DNA of 41,715 nucleotides from a virus: IMG/VR virus record IMGVR_UViG_3300024346_000162, positions 1 through 41,715 of that record; one strand, written 5' to 3'. The notes beneath the pieces are model-generated. The model was not told the origin of the DNA and did not search any database. It saw only the letters and a list, made by a program, of their open reading frames with translations. The translations under genes were made by a program, and so were the position numbers. How positions within the stretch are numbered: the stretch's first letter is position 1; the number at the start of each line of letters is the position of its first letter. This document shows, in pieces, positions 16,072-33,549 of the stretch.

Positions 16072-16647
16072 TTAAATGGGACCGCCATTAACGCCGCTGC
16101 TCGTAGGAACAACGAAGCCAGTAGAGGTATCAGATACCCAGAAGTTGTAGAGGAACGTGACGTTGAACGTCTCGATCGCGTTACCCTGATCATAGCCTAG
16201 AGCGATGTCGCCGACTTCAGTTGGGAATGCATCAACAAAGGTATACACCTTGATGATTGCACCATTACGATCCAACTGTTGAACTTGTAGGTCAACTTGA
16301 TAGTCTAGAGGATTGGTGACACCAGTCGTTCCGTCGACGTTCTGAATACCATCAGACCATGTCTCAAGCGCGTTACGAATGTTAAAGTTGGTATCGTTAT
16401 AGATCGACACTGTCCAAGGTTGGAACGTGCGCTCGCCCGCAAAGTTGATTGGACGACCACGATACAACACAGTGATTGGATCAATGGTTGAACTAGGTAG
16501 TTGAGCTGAGTTGCATAGGAACTGAGCTTGTTCAGCTGCAGCACCACCGCCACCAACGAAATTGGGGAAGAACAGATACGCCCTAAACTGATTGGCGCGA
16601 GCACCACCACCAGCAAGGCGTGACTTGAATTCTGAAATGTTTGCCAT
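16072..16647 (-). CDS. 19: Tail tube protein gp19
   Basis: The 191-residue protein (T4 gp19 is 163) forms the inner tube of the contractile tail. It has LPSSTIDPITVLYRGRPINF, the ERTFQPWTVSIYND strand pair, NALETWSDGIQN and a terminal VTFLYNFWVSD, all typical of gp19. It lies directly after the sheath gene with an AAGGAG ribosome site and its own late promoter. Confidence 0.92.
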   Translation of the reverse strand: MANISEFKSRLAGGGARANQFRAYLFFPNFVGGGGAAAEQAQFLCNSAQLPSSTIDPITVLYRGRPINFAGERTFQPWTVSIYNDTNFNIRNALETWSDGIQNVDGTTGVTNPLDYQVDLQVQQLDRNGAIIKVYTFVDAFPTEVGDIALGYDQGNAIETFNVTFLYNFWVSDTSTGFVVPTSSGVNGGPI

Positions 16648-16667
16648 TTAATGACTCCTTTGTGGTT

Positions 16668-16675
16668 TATTTATC
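16668..16675 (-). promoter_or_regulatory. Late promoter GATAAATA for gp19
   Basis: A one-mismatch late box (GATAAATA) lies on the minus strand 21 bases upstream of the gp19 ATG. The same variant precedes the fibre genes at 33242 and 39997. Confidence 0.65.
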
Positions 16676-16704
16676 AAGAGGAGGGGCGAACCCCTCCAAT
16701 TGAA

Positions 16705-18945
16705 TTAGCCGCCGATTTCGTTGAAGTTGACGCTAGAGCGTGCAGCAACGAAGTTTAGTGTGATAAAGTTGATAGAACGATTTGGCTTGATGAAGATGCT
16801 AGCCACGAACTGATTGGCGTCAATGACGTCACCGGTGTTGTTGCTTGTATCACACTTGACCACGAAGTCGGTAATACCACGACGACCTTGTACGTTACGA
16901 AGGAAGGGCTCAATCAAGTTCTTGAACTGTGCACGTGTAAACGCGTCGTTCATCTCAAACAACTGGTACTTAGCTGCGATTGAGATTGACTTCTCGAGTA
17001 CGATGAACAGACGACGAACGTTGATGCGATCAAAGGCACTAGGCTTAGACATGAAAGTCTTGTCACCGTAGAGGATCGTACCTTGACCAGGGAACGTAAC
17101 TACTGGATTAACGTTAGCCTTGTATAGGTTGTCACGTTCAGTTTGACCAGGATTGAAGCCAAGCTTAATGACGTTCTTAACTTGACCGCGCGTAAAACCA
17201 CCAGGTGAGAACCATGGATCAGCGGTGTAGTCTGTACGAGCACATAGACCGGCGATGTCTGCGTTCAAGGGAATCCAACGATACTCATCATTGTAACGGT
17301 CATACTGATACTTCCAACCGCTGTCCATAACGACGTAGGAACTATTGGTAATAGAAGACTTCCAAGTGTTAATTGTTGAAACACCTGCAGAACCAGACGC
17401 GATGATTGGAGCGTTATTAGTATCAGTGGGTGATACAAACACAACACAATCTAGACGGGTTTCAGCAACACCAGCAATGACTGCGTTTGCTGTAGCAGGA
17501 GAAACTGCGCCTAGAGCTAGTAGCGAGATGTCATAGTTTAATGTATCAGCGAACATCAAGAATGCTTCTTGATAGTTGCCGTCAGTTGGTGAACTAACAT
17601 CAGCACCACCACTTAAGGTCATTGTGTTGAATGATGTAATCAATGCATCTAGTACTGCTGAAGGAGCTGCTGTATCAATATGTGTACCCCAGTTTACATC
17701 ACCAGGAGTAGTAAATGCTGTATCAGCAGGTGCTGATAACGCTAGAACGTACTTTGATGCAGAGTTGATTACAGTGCGCCAAAATAGATTAGTACCATCA
17801 CCGCGTACAATACCCTTAAGCTTAGACATGAACTCATATTTTTCTAGAACTTGTAAAGCAGTTCCACTAATATGCCCAGTTACAGAATCCATTACTAGAG
17901 CATGTAGTTCATCATTTGAAATGCTCTTAGCAGCAGCCTGTGCACTAGTGCCTGGTGCTTTAGTGAAGTTTGCAATAATCAATGCATTAGTTGATGACGC
18001 TGCTGTTTGAGTAAAAGTAGTATTTAATGCGCTTGCAGCTGGAATTGTTTGAACAATATTACCTTGAACAGAAGCTGCAGCAAGAGCAGAGCCAACTGCA
18101 AATGTCAAACTAGTAGTTGTACATGATAGTACAACAAAAGTACCACTATATCCAGCTGGAGTAGAACCACTGATCGTGATTGAAGAACCAATTGCGAATG
18201 GTACGTAAGTCTTAGCAGCAAAGGTAGCAGTTGCAACCAGGTTAGTGGTTGTGATTGCTGTAGTAGCAAATGAAGCTAGTGATGTAATAGTGAATGTAGT
18301 ACTTGTAGGCACAGTAGTAACAGTTGAACCACCAGATATAGCTAACGTTGGTGTAGAGATTACTGCACCAATTTTCAAACCAACGGTTGAAGGCGTTGTC
18401 ACCGTAGTTGAAGCAGCCGTAGTAGTACAAGCCAAAACAGGATTAGTACCAATCGCGGCATCTGTTACTGCAGCTTGGTACCTAGCATTATCAACTAAAA
18501 TGATTTGAATGCCATTAGCGCGTGCGCCAGGATACTTACCAACAAAAGGCCCATAAGTTTGAACTTCAGCGTCTTTATAGGTCGTTGAATATTCATTATT
18601 ATTTCGGATTTTAATACCGGCACCAGCAACACCAGGTGAAACCCATCCAGTGGTTCCCGTTGATGCATTTAATAGTCCGCTAGCATCAATACGATTAACG
18701 ATGACGTTGTTCGTGTATGATAGGAAGTTAGCCGCAGTGAAGAATGACAGATAGTTATGGCTGTTATTGGTTGGACGGCCGAAGAGACGAACTAATTCGT
18801 CTTCAGATGTAACCGTAGTGGGTTCCAATACAGGACCCCAAGAGAACGCACCGGCTGTTGCACCGGTGGATGTAGATACAGCAGGGATGACAGACGAAAA
18901 GTCTTTTTCGATTACTGTCACGCCTGGAGAGAGTGCGAATGGCAT
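16705..18945 (-). CDS. 18: Contractile tail sheath protein gp18 with an inserted region
   Basis: The 746-residue protein (T4 gp18 is 659) starts with the sheath pattern SPGVTVIEKDFSSVIP and has a conserved C-terminal half. Examples are NVIKLGFNPGQTERDNLY, INVRRLFIVLEKSISIAA and an end at SVNFNEIGG. Residues about 165-325 (roughly 17971-18453) are unlike the rest: Thr/Ala/Ser-rich beta repeats with TTVTTPSTVGLKIGAVI and GSTPAGYSGTFVV, typical of small Ig-like or adhesin modules. They would project from the sheath surface. Late promoter and AAGGAG ribosome site are upstream. Confidence 0.95.
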   Translation of the reverse strand: MPFALSPGVTVIEKDFSSVIPAVSTSTGATAGAFSWGPVLEPTTVTSEDELVRLFGRPTNNSHNYLSFFTAANFLSYTNNVIVNRIDASGLLNASTGTTGWVSPGVAGAGIKIRNNNEYSTTYKDAEVQTYGPFVGKYPGARANGIQIILVDNARYQAAVTDAAIGTNPVLACTTTAASTTVTTPSTVGLKIGAVISTPTLAISGGSTVTTVPTSTTFTITSLASFATTAITTTNLVATATFAAKTYVPFAIGSSITISGSTPAGYSGTFVVLSCTTTSLTFAVGSALAAASVQGNIVQTIPAASALNTTFTQTAASSTNALIIANFTKAPGTSAQAAAKSISNDELHALVMDSVTGHISGTALQVLEKYEFMSKLKGIVRGDGTNLFWRTVINSASKYVLALSAPADTAFTTPGDVNWGTHIDTAAPSAVLDALITSFNTMTLSGGADVSSPTDGNYQEAFLMFADTLNYDISLLALGAVSPATANAVIAGVAETRLDCVVFVSPTDTNNAPIIASGSAGVSTINTWKSSITNSSYVVMDSGWKYQYDRYNDEYRWIPLNADIAGLCARTDYTADPWFSPGGFTRGQVKNVIKLGFNPGQTERDNLYKANVNPVVTFPGQGTILYGDKTFMSKPSAFDRINVRRLFIVLEKSISIAAKYQLFEMNDAFTRAQFKNLIEPFLRNVQGRRGITDFVVKCDTSNNTGDVIDANQFVASIFIKPNRSINFITLNFVAARSSVNFNEIGG

Positions 18946-18991
18946 TATGATTCTCCTTAGAGGTTTACTGGATAGACTCTACGTCTAGAAT

Positions 18992-18999
18992 TATTTATA
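18992..18999 (-). promoter_or_regulatory. Late promoter TATAAATA for gp18
   Basis: A perfect late box lies 47 bases upstream of the sheath ATG. A second perfect TATAAATA lies at 19107-19114 inside the end of gp17, also facing gp18. Confidence 0.75.
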
Positions 19000-19002
19000 T
19001 TT

Positions 19003-20613
19003 TTAGAAATTTACTAGCACTTCCTCACGACCGTCGTCATAGAACCCGAATGGCGTCATTTGTTCTTCAATCGCCTTCATTTGGTTCTCGTATATAACTT
19101 GTCTTATATTTATATCACTTAATTCTTTGAAATATGGGTTGGTGCTTGCCCAAGCGAACAACACTAGCGGCATTACTAAGTCATCATGATACCCATCATC
19201 GGCAGCATAACTGTTCTTTACCTGAATAAACGTAGAGATCTCGCCTATGACGTCTGCATCAGGTATCAATAGTCGTTTTTCCTCGACTAGTGTCTTAAAG
19301 TTAGAACAACCAATACGTTTTACTCGTTTGTCTGTGAATACGCCAAGTTGTGTCTTTCCTCCACCAAACCCTCCCGACATAACTTGTCCATCACCAGACC
19401 TATTTATCATCAATATATTTCCATACTCGTACTCAGAGTAAAGAATGTCAGCAACTTGTTCTGAGGAGTTTATCTCAATAAGAACATACGCTTCATTGTA
19501 CTCAGTCGCTATCTTATGCAGCACAGACGGATAGAGCATGGGACTGATGTGGTTGTCCCTGTACTTACCAACCATCTTGTAAGGCATTTTCGTGATGTCA
19601 ATGATCACAAACGCCGAGTAGTCACCTCCAACTCCCTTGGCTGTGTCAGCCGCGATGAAGTAGACGTGCTCCTTCTGCTCACCAATAGCTTTGATAGGAG
19701 TCTCATAGATGTCAAGCCCATCACGACTATATATGGGCGCACCTGGTGAGAGTTGTGAGATGGTGTTGGCGTTGATGAGCGTGGCGCTGGAGCCAAGGAA
19801 ATTACAGAGGACTTCCTGATTGAACTTTAGATCACCTAGTAGTCGGTGTTGTTCCTTAGCCCAAGCGGCGTCACGACCGGGAATCTGGTCGTATGGTATG
19901 AAGAGGTGCACGAACCCGTTACGGTCGTTCTCAGCATCGTTCCAAAACTTCCAGAAGTGGTTGTATCCCATAGGCGTGGAGCTCAATAGGATCTTAGTCG
20001 TGTTACCTGCAGAGATCGTAGGATACACCGAAGCAAAGAACTGATCTGCAATCGTGTTGGGGATGATCGCGGCTTCATCGATGTAGAGCATGTTAACTGA
20101 CTTGCCTCGAATACCAGACGCCGATGTTGCTGCGGTGAATACCTTAGAACCGTTCTCCAACTCAATATCGCCTTTGTTCCATGTTGTCACACCTTGTTGC
20201 ATCCAACTAGGGAGGTGCTCATACATCAATTGATAGCGCGACAGCACTTCTCGTGCAGCAGTTGCCTTGTTCGCTAAGATCGCCACAGTCTTGCTTGACT
20301 GGAACAGAGTATACCATAGGATGTACGCAGCCGAGGTCGTAGTCTTACCAGCCTGACGTGATTCCATCAGAAGTATCTTACGGTTCTCGTGGATCACCTT
20401 GATCTTATTCTCTTGACAAGGGTAGAGCTTGAATGGTTGCAACCCGTGATCTAGGGTAACGATCTGACAGAAGTTGTTGATGAAGTAGATAGGATCATCA
20501 GCACACCTCAGGTACTCCTTGACCTGGGCCTCGGTGAACTGGACACTTACGTTAGCGCCCTTCAGGTTCGAGTTGCTATTATATACCTGAGTTGTCACAG
20601 GGTCTCTGACCAA
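19003..20613 (-). CDS. 17: Terminase large subunit gp17
   Basis: The 536-residue protein (T4 gp17 is 610) is the packaging motor. ATPase part: Walker A SRQAGKTT (85-92), Walker B MLYIDEAA (175-182), coupling SST (211-213). Nuclease part: FIAADTAKGVGGDYSAF with D323 and D331, then VLIEINSSEQVADIL and DDGYHDDLVM supplying further acidic residues. The start is taken as TTG 20613, with AGGA 7 bases upstream, overlapping gp15 by 19 bases. A GTG at 20598 is an alternative. No intron or homing gene interrupts it. Confidence 0.95.
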   Translation of the reverse strand: MVRDPVTTQVYNSNSNLKGANVSVQFTEAQVKEYLRCADDPIYFINNFCQIVTLDHGLQPFKLYPCQENKIKVIHENRKILLMESRQAGKTTTSAAYILWYTLFQSSKTVAILANKATAAREVLSRYQLMYEHLPSWMQQGVTTWNKGDIELENGSKVFTAATSASGIRGKSVNMLYIDEAAIIPNTIADQFFASVYPTISAGNTTKILLSSTPMGYNHFWKFWNDAENDRNGFVHLFIPYDQIPGRDAAWAKEQHRLLGDLKFNQEVLCNFLGSSATLINANTISQLSPGAPIYSRDGLDIYETPIKAIGEQKEHVYFIAADTAKGVGGDYSAFVIIDITKMPYKMVGKYRDNHISPMLYPSVLHKIATEYNEAYVLIEINSSEQVADILYSEYEYGNILMINRSGDGQVMSGGFGGGKTQLGVFTDKRVKRIGCSNFKTLVEEKRLLIPDADVIGEISTFIQVKNSYAADDGYHDDLVMPLVLFAWASTNPYFKELSDINIRQVIYENQMKAIEEQMTPFGFYDDGREEVLVNF

Positions 20614-21341
20614 GTCGACGTCCTAGCGCCGGTAGACAGCGTACCCGTGGCAGTCTCTGTACCGTAGGTGGGAGTGGTGGCGGGCGCCACGCCTGTGTTC
20701 ACGACAGGCACCGTAGAGGTTAGGATCACCTTGGCATCGTTGACTGGACCAAACAGCATCGTCTTGAGCGTAAAGTTCATAGTGTAGGTGATGAATCGAC
20801 GCGTCTCAAAGTCACCGTCGTACTGGTCGTCAACAGACACGCTGTTGAGTATGATAGGTACATCGGTGTTGACATTCATCTCAGACAAGCTGTTGACAAC
20901 CATGGTGTACTCAGGCGTAAAGTATGGCAGGATCTGCTCTACTATCTGGAGACCGTCTTCCTGAGTCTTGGTCAAGGCGTACAGGCTGATGTCAATGTTA
21001 TAGGGTACGGGCGAGTACACCTGAGTTGCGACGGACCCGGTGTTTGTCGAGTGCGTAGCGGTAATAGAACTCATCCTGTTAGTCTTGCGAGACGCATCAT
21101 AGCTCATGCCTGTGATCTCAAAGGACATCCTAGGAAGGATCGTGTAAGTGTGGTTCTCTAGCGTGGGGTCCTGCTCGATACGAACAACCCACTTCTCCTT
21201 GGGAGCGTACGCGATGGGTACCGCGATGGTCTGCTCTACGCCGTTCTTGGCGCGTAGGATCTTGATCCCACTGAACAGCGTACCAAAGGCGACGATCGTC
21301 TTACGCGTCGCTTGGTGATAGAAGATGTTGTTGTTCAGCAT
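20595..21341 (-). CDS. 15: Tail terminator / sheath stabiliser gp15
   Basis: The 248-residue protein (T4 gp15 is 272) caps the tail and joins it to the neck. It matches T4 gp15 in the N-terminal FGTLFSGIKI, in PIAYAPKEKW, in TILPRMSFEITGMSYDASRK and in QIVEQILPYFTPEYT. The last 35 residues are a Thr/Pro/Ala-rich tail. Its stop overlaps the gp17 start, where T4 has gene 16. Confidence 0.92.
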   Translation of the reverse strand: MLNNNIFYHQATRKTIVAFGTLFSGIKILRAKNGVEQTIAVPIAYAPKEKWVVRIEQDPTLENHTYTILPRMSFEITGMSYDASRKTNRMSSITATHSTNTGSVATQVYSPVPYNIDISLYALTKTQEDGLQIVEQILPYFTPEYTMVVNSLSEMNVNTDVPIILNSVSVDDQYDGDFETRRFITYTMNFTLKTMLFGPVNDAKVILTSTVPVVNTGVAPATTPTYGTETATGTLSTGARTSTWSETL

Positions 21342-21346
21342 GTATG

Positions 21347-21607
21347 TTACCAGGTGCCGACGCCGTGCGCCGTGCGCTTCCAGATGTTGGTGCTAGTATT
21401 AACGTAAGCCGCGGTACAGATGTAGAAGTACGTTGCGTCTACCGCAAACATACCCGCCTCATCACCTGCTACACCATAACTATGTGCTGGTACAGCGCGC
21501 GGGTAACGCTCTGTAAAGTTCGCGTTGATCTTGGTGAAGGCGGTACGAATAGGATCACCCGTACCGTCATTGGCTGCAGTGCCAACACTGATTACTTGTT
21601 TAGTCAT
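21347..21607 (-). CDS. 86-residue structural-type protein (between gp14 and gp15)
   Basis: It begins MTKQVISVGTAANDGTGDPI followed by RTAFTKINANFTE, a motif that recurs in structural proteins of aquatic T4-like phages. The remainder (FAVDATYFYICTAA, then NIWKRTAHG) looks like a small beta domain. ATGA overlaps the gp14 stop. A neck or fibre-attachment role is possible but not shown. It is not a small terminase by sequence. Confidence 0.7.
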   Translation of the reverse strand: MTKQVISVGTAANDGTGDPIRTAFTKINANFTERYPRAVPAHSYGVAGDEAGMFAVDATYFYICTAAYVNTSTNIWKRTAHGVGTW

Positions 21608-22329
21608 ACTTTATCCGATTTTATATTGGTTGAGTCTGCGTAGAGGGCTGCACTATCGGCGGTGAAGTTAAACATTGATACTTCTCCAAACGGATTGGAG
21701 GGGTTAAAGACAATGCTCTCTGCTTCCAGCTTGAAGGCGTTGTTGTCACCATAGGAGTTCACTCTATCAATGTCAGGATTCAAGGTGGTGTCAGCAGTCT
21801 TGAGTGATTGGAAGACATCGATGTCTGTTACGCCTGTATCGATTACCTCTGAGCTATACTGGAAGAGTTCAACCTGAAGCTTGTAGACGTAGAGCTTACG
21901 TAATTGATAGAACGCATCCTGGTGTTCCACGAACTTGATCTCAAACAAACCCTTCGTGAGCGGGAAGTACAGGAGGTCACCTTCAGCAGGTCGATTAGGT
22001 AACAAGTTGTTGCCATATTGGCCAACCGTCTGTTCCCACCTGCGACGAGCAAGTGTAAGGGTGGCAGATTGCTCCATCATGAGACCAAACTTATTGATGA
22101 ACGCGCCCTGACCTTCAAAGCCGTTCACAGACTCAAGATACATCTCAATCGGGAATGCCTCCTTGAACTCAGAGAGTCTGTCCTCACCAAGGATCTCGTC
22201 CTTACCGACTAGGCTGCGAGGGATGTAGAAGAAGTCACTGCCGTATATGGAGATAGACTCAATGATCAGGTCCTCAAGGAGGAACTGTTCGTTGTTTGTT
22301 CCATGACTGAAGTAGACGTTGCGTCCCAT
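21604..22329 (-). CDS. 14: Neck protein gp14
   Basis: The 241-residue protein (T4 gp14 is 256) starts MGRNVYFSHGTNNEQFLLED, contains ESISIYGSDFFYIPRSLVGK and LLYFPLTKGLFEIKFVEHQD, and ends with SNPFGEVSMFNF plus a short tail. These segments are characteristic of gp14, which with gp13 forms the neck collar beneath the portal. Confidence 0.92.
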   Translation of the reverse strand: MGRNVYFSHGTNNEQFLLEDLIIESISIYGSDFFYIPRSLVGKDEILGEDRLSEFKEAFPIEMYLESVNGFEGQGAFINKFGLMMEQSATLTLARRRWEQTVGQYGNNLLPNRPAEGDLLYFPLTKGLFEIKFVEHQDAFYQLRKLYVYKLQVELFQYSSEVIDTGVTDIDVFQSLKTADTTLNPDIDRVNSYGDNNAFKLEAESIVFNPSNPFGEVSMFNFTADSAALYADSTNIKSDKV

Positions 22330-22331
22330 TT

Positions 22332-23072
22332 TTATCCTAAGAACATTTCCAATGGGGCAGACTTGTTAATCATTTCTTCTTCTAGTGCTTTGATCTCTTC
22401 AATTGCTTCATTATAAAGTGCTTTCCCATCAATCGTTACACCACCAGGTAGTTGAAGGCCAGAAAATTTAGAAAGATTAGCTCCCCACTGCTTCTTCAGC
22501 ACAGCTGTAGTGTAATGCTTTAGGAATGGATCACCATACATCTTAACCGCGACATCAGGATCAAGTGCACGATAGACTTCAACTAGAATGTAGTTGCCTT
22601 CAATCATTTCTTCAGTCCAACTCGCCTCGATGTAGAGCCTACCAATGAGCTTATTGAATCGATAGAGTGGTTGACCATTCAAGGTCATGTCAAGAAGTGC
22701 TAGGTGACTCATGACCTGTGAATAGTAAACGATTGATGTGCTGGTTAAGTCGTAGAGATCGTTTAAGCGAAGCTGATACTGAAGATCAAAGATTGACTTT
22801 GACGTTGAAGTACCTGATGCAACGGGGAACACCCGAGTCACGCCAAAGACTAAATCGGGCAATGTGATATACTTGTTCGCAATGTCTGTAGAGGTGATCA
22901 AATGCTTCATATAGATCTTCTCGATACCATCGTAATGAAACAGACGGAAGTAGTCGATCGCCTCGTCCACTCGATCCTCGATCTGTTGGTCGTCAAGGTT
23001 GACCTCAACTACTGGTTCGCCAAGTGAACGAAGGCAGTAATCAATGAGTTGTTGTCGTGTTGCAACGGCCAT
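22332..23072 (-). CDS. 13: Neck protein gp13
   Basis: The 246-residue protein (T4 gp13 is about 309) is mostly helical. It starts with TRQQLIDYCLRSLGEPVVEV, then DDQQIEDRVDEAIDYFRLFH, and later WTEEMIEGNYILVEVYRALD and LPGGVTIDGKALYNEA. These are typical gp13 segments. It forms the connector below the portal and lies 2 bases upstream of gp14. Confidence 0.92.
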   Translation of the reverse strand: MAVATRQQLIDYCLRSLGEPVVEVNLDDQQIEDRVDEAIDYFRLFHYDGIEKIYMKHLITSTDIANKYITLPDLVFGVTRVFPVASGTSTSKSIFDLQYQLRLNDLYDLTSTSIVYYSQVMSHLALLDMTLNGQPLYRFNKLIGRLYIEASWTEEMIEGNYILVEVYRALDPDVAVKMYGDPFLKHYTTAVLKKQWGANLSKFSGLQLPGGVTIDGKALYNEAIEEIKALEEEMINKSAPLEMFLG

Positions 23073-23075
23073 GTT

Positions 23076-23372
23076 TTATCCAATTAAACTTACAAACTGA
23101 GGTATGACCACGAACGCGCCACCTGCCATGGTTGCTAGCGCGTCATTAAGTTCCACGCCATGAGGACCATGCATATAGTCACCGGTAGCCTTATAGTTAA
23201 TCCAAGCGTCATTGGCTTCCTTGCCGAAGGCGATCAATGTGACGACTATAGAGGCGATCAACGCGGCCGATGGTATATGCGCAAGTATCGCAACAGAACT
23301 AATGACAGCAGCAATTCCGGCACCATAGAAGGCGTGATTGGCTTTGTCTTGAGGTAGTGATGGTATGGACAT
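23076..23372 (-). CDS. Small membrane protein (YfiM/DUF2279-like)
   Basis: 98 residues. LPQDKANHAFYGAGIAAVI at the start leads into a hydrophobic stretch (about 15-50) ending in FGKEANDAW. A second hydrophobic stretch (about 78-98) follows NDALATMAGGAF. The pattern D-K-x-x-H, G-K-E-x-x-D, D-x-L-A-T resembles YfiM/DUF2279 small membrane proteins. In a phage an envelope or lysis role (holin- or spanin-like) is possible but speculative. It has its own perfect late promoter. Confidence 0.6.
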   Translation of the reverse strand: MSIPSLPQDKANHAFYGAGIAAVISSVAILAHIPSAALIASIVVTLIAFGKEANDAWINYKATGDYMHGPHGVELNDALATMAGGAFVVIPQFVSLIG

Positions 23373-23392
23373 GTGTTCTCCTAGTCACCACT

Positions 23393-23400
23393 TATTTATA
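23393..23400 (-). promoter_or_regulatory. Late promoter TATAAATA for the membrane protein and neck genes
   Basis: A perfect late box lies 20 bases upstream of the gene starting at 23372. Its TAA doubles as the stop codon of the preceding gene. Confidence 0.75.
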
Positions 23401-23857
23401 CTGGAGGAGTTGGTTCCACTGCTAAGTCTGGTACAATCATGACGGGATAGCGTGTCCTGATCTCGGAGACCTTCGCAAGCCACTCCTCATGGGTAGCTTC
23501 ACCGCGCTGTGACTTGAAGAACAAGGGATCTGCCTCGATGGTATACGCCGTGGCACGAGCGGCTTTGTTCTGCGTGTTGGTTGCGATAATTACATCTCGT
23601 GCCTCGTTGGCGATCTCTGTTGCAGTCTTATCCTGCACCGTAACTAGAAACACCTGTCCGTCTTCGATATACGCTGCTGAGGGCAGCAACCTCTGAGTGG
23701 CGTGATCATACGCTTTCCAGAGGTTTACCGGCAAACACGAGTTCTCGAATAAGAACTCAGAGTCTGGACCTGATGGCGGAAACGATGTATTGGGGAACAA
23801 CTGCTTATAGTCTGCGACCTCAGCCACTGCCCCGTCTTGTACTCTTGCTATTAACAT
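23396..23857 (-). CDS. Tail-fibre-associated protein, possibly an assembly factor
   Basis: 153 residues. The N-terminal part (MLIARVQDGAVAEVADYKQL, then FPNTSFPPSGPD) and the C-terminal FFKSQRGEATHEEWLAKVSE, IRTRYP pattern are common in small phage proteins encoded next to fibre genes, some annotated as fibre assembly chaperones. No membrane segment is seen. It lies directly after the giant LamG fibre gene (TAATATG junction), which fits a chaperone for it. That role is inference. Confidence 0.6.
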   Translation of the reverse strand: MLIARVQDGAVAEVADYKQLFPNTSFPPSGPDSEFLFENSCLPVNLWKAYDHATQRLLPSAAYIEDGQVFLVTVQDKTATEIANEARDVIIATNTQNKAARATAYTIEADPLFFKSQRGEATHEEWLAKVSEIRTRYPVMIVPDLAVEPTPPV

Positions 23858-23858
23858 A

Positions 23859-33224
<9,366 letters not shown>

Positions 33225-33241
33225 GACTCATCCTCCTGTCT

Positions 33242-33249
33242 TATTTATC
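33242..33249 (-). promoter_or_regulatory. Late promoter GATAAATA
   Basis: A one-mismatch late box lies 17 bases upstream of the ATG at 33224, between it and the 93-residue gene. It would drive the collagen-like and LamG fibre genes. Confidence 0.6.
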
Positions 33250-33266
33250 AGACGAGGAAGTCGCGA

Positions 33267-33548
33267 CTAGCGTTCGTCTTGCTGGATCGGTGCGGTTAGA
33301 ATAATTGTAACACGTTCTTGAGTTAGTAAACCTTTTGTCACTAACATTGGAAAGCCGGCGACTACCCTGTCTGTTGATGTTAGATCAATAGAAGATGCGT
33401 TGTCGAATCGTGTCTTCCAGAGTTCTACCTCAGCGTCAGTCTTAGCTGCGTTGATGATACCAATAAATTCAGCATCAGTCATACGGTTAAGCAATGCTAA
33501 CTTGGTGATAATGTTGGGCTTCGGGCCTGCGGTGGTGTCAATTAGCAT
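33267..33548 (-). CDS. 93-residue protein of the fibre region
   Basis: The protein is helical and contains NRMTDAEFIGIINAAKTDAE, ELWKTRFDNAS and a final GLLTQERVTIIL. Small proteins with this pattern are frequent next to phage fibre genes, with no known biochemical role that I can name. The start lies after a TAATATG junction with the upstream propeller gene. Confidence 0.65.
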   Translation of the reverse strand: MLIDTTAGPKPNIITKLALLNRMTDAEFIGIINAAKTDAEVELWKTRFDNASSIDLTSTDRVVAGFPMLVTKGLLTQERVTIILTAPIQQDER

Positions 33549-33549
33549 A

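Noticed and set aside
18242-18508. Frames overlapping the sheath insertion region
   Set aside because: They are shadows of AT-rich Thr/Val/Ala codons in gp18, dominated by Tyr or Val strings, with no initiation signals.
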